Made by a program: the position numbers and the translations under genes
Assembly: GCA_040905045.1 (NCBI GenBank)
Contig: JBBDSH010000071.1
Location: forward strand, 1 to 64,000
Length of the DNA: 64,000 nt
Direction of reading: 5' to 3'
From: JBBDSH01 sp040905045
GTDB lineage: Bacteria; Pseudomonadota; Gammaproteobacteria; Eutrophobiales; Eutrophobiaceae
Notes under the pieces: generated by a model
Seen by the model: only the letters and a program-made list of their open reading frames with translations
What the model was told of the DNA's origin: nothing
The model's database searches: none
In this document: positions 59,556-64,000 of the stretch, one piece after another
How positions within the stretch are numbered: position 1 is the first letter of the stretch
How the letters are laid out: every line of letters starts with the position of its first letter

Positions 59556-60047
59556 TTACGCCCGAATCGCCTTATCGCCGCGGGAGATGCCCGATACTCC
59601 CGTACGCACAACTTCGAGTATCAGTCGGTTGTCCATGGCCTGAATGAACGCATCCAGCTTGTCGCCGTTGCCGGTGATCTCCATGGTGTAGGTATTCTCC
59701 GTCACATCGATGATGCGGCCGCGGAAGATGTCCACCAGGCGTTTCAGTTCTTCCCGAGCGGGCCCCTTGGCGTTGACCTTGATCAGCATCAGTTCGCGTT
59801 CGATGTGCGTACTTTCGCTGAGATCGACCACCTTGATAACATCCACCAGCTTGTTCAACTGCTTGTTGATCTGTTCAATGATCTCGTCGGAACCCGTGGT
59901 GACGATGGTCATTCTCGACACCGACTCGTCTTCCGTCGGCGCCACGGTCAGTGATTCGATATTGAACGCCCGTGCGGAAAACAGACCGGCAATCCGCGAC
60001 AGCGCACCGGCTTCGTTTTCCACGAGCAGTGAAAGTATATGGCGCAT
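59556..60047 (-). CDS. ilvN: Acetolactate synthase, small (regulatory) subunit
   Basis: This 163-residue protein has an N-terminal ACT domain (RHILSLLVENEAGALSRIAGLFSARAFNIESLTVAPTED) that binds valine and a C-terminal ALS small-subunit domain. It activates the catalytic subunit and gives feedback control. It starts 3 nt after the ilvB stop, so expression is coupled. In E. coli nomenclature it is closest to IlvH. Confidence 0.95.
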   Translation of the reverse strand: MRHILSLLVENEAGALSRIAGLFSARAFNIESLTVAPTEDESVSRMTIVTTGSDEIIEQINKQLNKLVDVIKVVDLSESTHIERELMLIKVNAKGPAREELKRLVDIFRGRIIDVTENTYTMEITGNGDKLDAFIQAMDNRLILEVVRTGVSGISRGDKAIRA

Positions 60048-60050
60048 GTG

Positions 60051-61778
60051 TCAGGCCAGTTCCCGGTCCGTGGCCAGATGCATCTCGTTCTGGCCCTTGC
60101 CGGCGGCGATCATGGGATAGACGTTTTCGGTCTGATCGGTAATAAAGTCCATCAACACAAGGCGGTCTTTCATGGCCAGCGCCTCCTTGATGGCGCCTTC
60201 CACATCCCCCGACTTGTCTATCTGAACACCGACGTGGCCGAAGCTTTCCGCCAGCTTGACAAAATCCGGCAGCGCTTCCATGTAGGAATGGGAATAGCGC
60301 TTCTCATAGAAGAATTCCTGCCACTGGCGCACCATGCCCATGTAACGATTATTCAGCATAACCACCTTGACCGGCAGGTCGTACTGCAGGCAGGTGGACA
60401 ATTCCTGAATGCACATGACCAGCGAAGCCTCGCCGGTGATGCAGGCAACTGTCTCCTCCGGAAACGCGGCCTTGACGCCCATGGCCGCCGGCAGGCCGAA
60501 GCCCATGGTGCCCAGACCGCCGGAGTTAATCCAGCGCCGCGGCTTGTCGAAATGATAATACTGGGCCGCCCACATCTGATGCTGGCCGACATCCGAGGTC
60601 ACATAGGCATCACCGCCGGTCAGTTCGTAGAGTTTCTCGATCACATACTGCGGCTTGATGATCTTCGACTTGCGGTCATAGCCCAGGCAGTCAATGCCCT
60701 GCCATTCGCGGATCTGTTCCCACCAGGTCTCCAGCGCCGCGGCGTCGGGTTTTTCCTTGCGTGCCTTTAATTGCTCGATCAAATCGGCAAGAACATGCCT
60801 GACGTCGCCGACGATGGGGATGTCCACGCGCACGTTCTTGGAGATGGAAGACGGATCCACGTCGATATGCACGATCCTGGCGTAGGGACAGAACTTCTGC
60901 AGATCGCCGGTAACACGATCATCGAAACGCGCGCCGATGGCGACAAGCACATCACAGTGATGCATGGCCATGTTGGCCTCGTAGGTGCCGTGCATGCCCA
61001 GCATGCCGACAAATTGTTTGTCCGTGGCCGGATAGGCGCCCAGTCCCATGAGAGTATTGGTGATGGGGTAACCCAGCATGCGGGTCATGTCGGTCAGTTC
61101 CTCATGGGCATTGCCGAGGATGACGCCGCCGCCGCTATAGATCATCGGCCGTTTGGCGGACAGTATCAGTTGGGCCGCGCGCTTGATCTGGCCCGGGTGG
61201 CCCTTGACCACCGGCCGGTAGGAACGCATCTCCACTTGCTCCGGGTATTCGTATTCACAGACATCGGCGGTGACATCCTTGGGGATGTCCACCAGCACCG
61301 GGCCTGGGCGGCCGCTCATGGCGACATAGAAGGCCTTCTTGATGGTGCTCGCCAGGTCGCGCACATCCTTGACCAGGAAATTATGCTTGACGCAGGGCCG
61401 CGAGATGCCGATGGCGTCCACTTCCTGGAAGGCGTCATTGCCGATCAGGTGCGTGGCCACCTGGCCGCTGAAGACAACCAGGGGAATGGAGTCCATGTAG
61501 GCGGTGGCGATGCCGGTAATGGCATTGGTAACGCCGGGTCCGGAAGTCACCAGGACGCAGCCGGGTTTGCCCGTGGCCCGGGCATAACCGTCGGCGGCAT
61601 GGGTCGCGCCCTGCTCGTGGCGGACCAGGATATGCTGAACCTTGTCCTGCTTGAACAATTCGTCGTAAATGTGCAGGACTGCGCCGCCGGGATAGCCGAA
61701 AAGGTGTTTCACCCCCTCGTCTTGCAACGACCGGACAAATATCTCCGCACCACGCAGTTTTTCTCTGGATTGACCCAC
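60051..61778 (-). CDS. ilvB: Acetolactate synthase, large (catalytic) subunit
   Basis: This 575-residue thiamine diphosphate enzyme makes acetolactate from pyruvate. It has the catalytic Glu in RHEQGATHAADGYARATG, the FAD-associated middle domain, and the TPP motif, which reads GEASLVM...LNNRYMGM rather than the common GDGS...NN. E for D is frequent in IlvI-like enzymes; Ala for the second Gly is less usual. The start is a GTG about 30 nt downstream of a candidate promoter. It is the first gene of the ilvBNC transcript. Confidence 0.95.
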   Translation of the reverse strand: MGQSREKLRGAEIFVRSLQDEGVKHLFGYPGGAVLHIYDELFKQDKVQHILVRHEQGATHAADGYARATGKPGCVLVTSGPGVTNAITGIATAYMDSIPLVVFSGQVATHLIGNDAFQEVDAIGISRPCVKHNFLVKDVRDLASTIKKAFYVAMSGRPGPVLVDIPKDVTADVCEYEYPEQVEMRSYRPVVKGHPGQIKRAAQLILSAKRPMIYSGGGVILGNAHEELTDMTRMLGYPITNTLMGLGAYPATDKQFVGMLGMHGTYEANMAMHHCDVLVAIGARFDDRVTGDLQKFCPYARIVHIDVDPSSISKNVRVDIPIVGDVRHVLADLIEQLKARKEKPDAAALETWWEQIREWQGIDCLGYDRKSKIIKPQYVIEKLYELTGGDAYVTSDVGQHQMWAAQYYHFDKPRRWINSGGLGTMGFGLPAAMGVKAAFPEETVACITGEASLVMCIQELSTCLQYDLPVKVVMLNNRYMGMVRQWQEFFYEKRYSHSYMEALPDFVKLAESFGHVGVQIDKSGDVEGAIKEALAMKDRLVLMDFITDQTENVYPMIAAGKGQNEMHLATDRELA

Positions 61779-61816
61779 CCGTGATTCCGCCTGTTAATGT
61801 CTGACTAAACCTCGGG

Positions 61817-61845
61817 AAAGTACTGATTTTCCTGACTCAGGTCAA
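61817..61845 (-). promoter_or_regulatory. Promoter candidate for ilvBNC
   Basis: On the minus strand TTGACC (61840-61845), a 17-bp spacer and TACTTT (61817-61822) give a reasonable sigma-70 promoter 39 nt upstream of the GTG start. A stem GTTGTGC-TTT-GCACAAC at 61846-61862 abuts the -35 box and could be an operator. No leader peptide rich in Val/Ile/Leu was found. Confidence 0.45.
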
Positions 61846-61915
61846 GTTGTGCTTTGCACAACGAGTCCGACTTCGCTCTTCCAGAACCTGTCTCAAGATT
61901 CTCGACCAGTTTAAA

Positions 61916-62024
61916 GCCGGTTTCCGCCAGGGCTGTGACAGACCGTGTGCCGCAGGGATAGCGGCACTCGAGCGTACAAGGACGTATTTACAGCGTGTCT
62001 GTCACAGCCCTGGCGGAAACCGGC
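61916..62024. repeat. Long palindromic element P3 between divergent ilvB and proS
   Basis: Perfect 28-bp arms (61916-61943 and 61997-62024) enclose a hairpin (TGCCGC-AGGGATA-GCGGCA) and the core GAGCGTACAAGGACGTATTT followed by ACAGCGTGT. The core is the same as in P2 except for three substitutions, while the arms are unrelated. The 357-nt divergent region otherwise holds the ilvB promoter and, presumably, that of proS. Confidence 0.9.
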
Positions 62025-62135
62025 CTGGATACGATTTCGGAGCACGACTTCAGGTATCCGGCCCGGATTTTCCACACTCGGCGGCATCATGGGTTAACAT
62101 ACGCGCCTTTCAATCCTTAACCGAAAACAACACCC

Positions 62136-63848
62136 ATGCGCACATCCAATCTGCTCCTGGCCACGCTGCGGGAAGCGCCCGCCGACGCCGAAATCGTCAG
62201 TCACCAGCTCATGATCCGGGCCGGTATGATCCGCCGGCTGGCGGCGGGGATCTATACCTGGCTGCCGCTGGGCCTGCGCGTTGTGCGCAGGATAGAAAAT
62301 ATCATTCGCGAGGAAATGGATCGCACCGGTGCCCAGGAGGTCCTCATGTCCGGCGTACAGCCGGCCGAGTTATGGCAGGAATCCGGCCGCTGGGAGGAGT
62401 ACGGCCCGGAACTGCTGCGCCTGAAGGACCGGCACGAGCGGGATTTCTGTCTCGGTCCCACTCATGAGGAGATCATCACCGATCTGGTAAGGCATGAGGT
62501 CCGCAGTTACAAACAACTGCCCGCCAGCTTTTATCAAATCCAGACCAAGTTCCGGGACGAGATCCGGCCGCGTTTCGGCATCATGCGGGCGCGGGAATTC
62601 ATCATGAAGGACGCCTATTCCTTCCATCTGACGGAGGATTCCCTGCAGGAGACCTATGAGCGGATGTACGCCGCCTACAGCCGCATCTTCGACCGTCTGG
62701 GTCTGAATTATCGTGCCGTCGAGGCGGATACCGGCGCCATGGGCGGGCAGGCTTCCCATGAATTTCACGTCCTGGCCGAATCGGGCGAGGACGCCATCGC
62801 CTTCAGTGACGCAAGCGATTACGCCGCCAATGTGGAACTGGCTCCCGCCGCCCCTCCGGCCGTCGACCGTCCCGCCCCGAAAGAGGACATGCGGCAAGTG
62901 GATACACCCGGCGCGCGGACCATTGCCGACCTGGTCAATGATTACGGCCTGCCCGTGGAAAAAACCGTCAAGACCCTCATCGTCCACGGCAAGGACGGCG
63001 GCCTGGTAGCCCTGCTGGTGCGCGGCGATCACGAACTCAATGCCGTCAAGGCGGCCGGGCAGCCGGAAGTGGCGACACCGCTTCAGTTCGTCGGCGAAAC
63101 CGAGATCCGGGCCGCCGTCGGTGCCGGACCCGGCTCACTGGGACCGGTGAATCTGCCCATTCCCTGCCTCATCGACCAGGCCGTGGCTGTGATGGGGGAT
63201 TTCGGCGCCGGCGCCAACGTGGACGACAAGCATTACTTCGGCATCAACTGGGAACGGGATGTACCGCTACCGCGGGTAGCGGATCTGCGCAACGTTCTGG
63301 AAGGCGAACACAGCCCGGATGGCAAGGGCCACCTGGTTATCCGCCGCGGTATCGAGGTGGGACACATCTTTCAGTTGGGCACCAAGTACAGCGAATCCAT
63401 GAAGGCCACCTGCCTGGATGAAAACGGCAATGCCGTAACCCTGACCATGGGCTGTTACGGTATCGGCGTCACGCGCATCGCCGCCGCCGCCATTGAGCAG
63501 AATCACGACGAACGCGGCATTACCTGGCCGCAGGCCATCGCCCCGTTTCAGCTGGCCCTGACCCCCATCAATATGCATAAATCACAGCGCCTGCAGCGGG
63601 CGGTGGAGGAGCTTTATGAGCAATTTATCAAGGCCGGCATCGATGTGCTGCTGGACGACCGGCGTGAGCGACCGGGGGTCATGTTTGCGGATACGGAATT
63701 GATCGGCATCCCGCACCGGCTGGTGTTCAGTGAAAAGGGCCTCGATGCGAGCACTCTGGAATACAAGGGACGAAGTGACAGTGACAGCAGGGACATTCCC
63801 CTCACAGAGGCCGTCGTTTTCATAAAAGAACTACTCCATGATGAATAA
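62136..63848 (+). CDS. proS: Prolyl-tRNA synthetase (bacterial type, with editing domain)
   Basis: This 570-residue class II synthetase charges tRNA-Pro. Class II motifs are visible: RAGMIRRLAAGIYTWLPLGLRV (motif 1), FRDEIRPRFGIMRAREFIMKDAYSFH (motif 2) and GCYGIGVTRIAAAAIEQ (motif 3). The YbaK-like insertion that hydrolyses Ala-tRNA-Pro covers about 225-385 and includes LVRGDHELNAVKA. The anticodon-binding domain is at the C-terminus. It is the typical bacterial form, full length. Confidence 0.97.
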   Translation: MRTSNLLLATLREAPADAEIVSHQLMIRAGMIRRLAAGIYTWLPLGLRVVRRIENIIREEMDRTGAQEVLMSGVQPAELWQESGRWEEYGPELLRLKDRHERDFCLGPTHEEIITDLVRHEVRSYKQLPASFYQIQTKFRDEIRPRFGIMRAREFIMKDAYSFHLTEDSLQETYERMYAAYSRIFDRLGLNYRAVEADTGAMGGQASHEFHVLAESGEDAIAFSDASDYAANVELAPAAPPAVDRPAPKEDMRQVDTPGARTIADLVNDYGLPVEKTVKTLIVHGKDGGLVALLVRGDHELNAVKAAGQPEVATPLQFVGETEIRAAVGAGPGSLGPVNLPIPCLIDQAVAVMGDFGAGANVDDKHYFGINWERDVPLPRVADLRNVLEGEHSPDGKGHLVIRRGIEVGHIFQLGTKYSESMKATCLDENGNAVTLTMGCYGIGVTRIAAAAIEQNHDERGITWPQAIAPFQLALTPINMHKSQRLQRAVEELYEQFIKAGIDVLLDDRRERPGVMFADTELIGIPHRLVFSEKGLDASTLEYKGRSDSDSRDIPLTEAVVFIKELLHDE

Positions 63849-63866
63849 AGATAGTTAATAGATTGA

Positions 63867-63938
63867 TCTCGCAAAGGCGCAAAGACGCCAAGATCTTTTT
63901 TCTTTGCGTATCTTAGCGGCCTTAGCGGCTTTGCGAGA
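63867..63938. terminator. CAAAGACG foldback after proS, possible terminator
   Basis: TCTCGCAAAGGCGCAAAGAC on the left and its degenerate complement ending GGCTTTGCGAGA on the right form an imperfect hairpin, with TTTTTTCTTT in the loop. It begins 18 nt after the proS stop and ends 7 nt before the stop of the next, oppositely oriented gene. It may end both transcripts. Confidence 0.5.
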
Positions 63939-63944
63939 ATCTAT

Positions 63945-64000
63945 CTACCTGATTTCAAAACCATTGAACTCCTCCAACGGCACTTCCTGCCAGTCCAGCT
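63945..64000 (-). CDS. 3' end of an unidentified gene
   Basis: Reading from the right edge on the minus strand gives LDWQEVPLEEFNGFEIR and a stop TAG. The composition fits coding sequence and its position fits a gene convergent with proS, but 17 residues are too few to name it. Confidence 0.35.
   Translation of the reverse strand, partial: LDWQEVPLEEFNGFEIR

Noticed and set aside
1..64000. tRNA, rRNA or riboswitch genes
   Set aside because: I saw no tRNA-like cloverleaf, rRNA segment or riboswitch consensus in the spacers, but no covariance-model search could be run.

Overview
The window reads as a chromosomal piece of a moderately GC-rich gammaproteobacterium, probably from a metagenome or draft assembly. 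The evidence is the gene content: an MSH-type pilus cluster, UbiJ/UbiB/UbiE beside HslVU, the dapF-DUF484-xerC block, secB beside gpsA, gpmI-envC-yibQ, and ilvBHC-psd-pssA-leuA. It contains two 100-N scaffold gaps. Each is flanked by the same 55 bp on both sides, so both are probably unmerged contig overlaps rather than missing DNA. No rRNA, tRNA, CRISPR array, IS transposase or prophage was seen.

Layout. 1-1146: 5' part of pyrD (minus) and trmL (plus). 1326-15524: a minus-strand operon for a mannose-sensitive-haemagglutinin (MSH) type IV pilus, in transcription order mshI, a PilN-like gene, mshJ, K, L, M, N, E, G, F, an uncharacterised membrane protein, the major pilin, mshC, D, O and P. An mshQ-like gene (15817-17742) sits at the opposite end from its usual place. 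17798-22883: a type III-like restriction-modification operon in which a zeta-toxin/AAA kinase-like gene and a 71-residue gene lie between mod and res. 23086-25233: gpsA, secB and a membrane rhodanese. 25496-30602 (plus): gpmI, envC, ctpA and yibQ, a glycolysis and cell-envelope operon. 30739-38792 (minus): ubiB, ubiJ, ubiE, DUF971, hslU, hslV, xerC, DUF484, dapF. 38948-43814 (minus): an MscS channel, a TraB/GumN protein, nagZ and two oligopeptide-type ABC permeases. 44123-47108: a c-di-GMP phosphodiesterase (EAL) convergent with a diguanylate cyclase (GGDEF). 47205-54648 (minus): DUF3047, an L,D-transpeptidase, a peptide-binding lipoprotein, rlmD, a PolB-like exonuclease, cysM, rimI and a family 4 uracil-DNA glycosylase. 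54645-61778 (minus): leuA, pssA, a psd-like gene, ilvC, ilvN, ilvB (branched-chain amino acids plus phospholipid). 62136-63848 (plus): proS.

How the parts connect. The MSH ATPase MshE keeps the N-terminal MshEN repeats that bind c-di-GMP in its relatives, and the window also carries one intact cyclase and one intact phosphodiesterase, so pilus output is plausibly tuned by c-di-GMP.

The most unusual layer is intergenic. Several unrelated families of foldback repeats punctuate gene junctions: paired inverted arrays of a 7-nt unit (five loci), GTGGCTCG-type octads, CACAGAG and CAAAGACG foldbacks, three long palindromes that share a core but have arms unrelated in sequence, and one 176-bp MITE-like element with 35-bp terminal inverted repeats. 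Some heptad arrays run into genes and supply stop codons, a Shine-Dalgarno sequence or part of a signal peptide. Other points to check are the zeta-like gene inside the type III operon, a psd-like protein without its pyruvoyl-forming serine, and a cysM without a canonical start codon.
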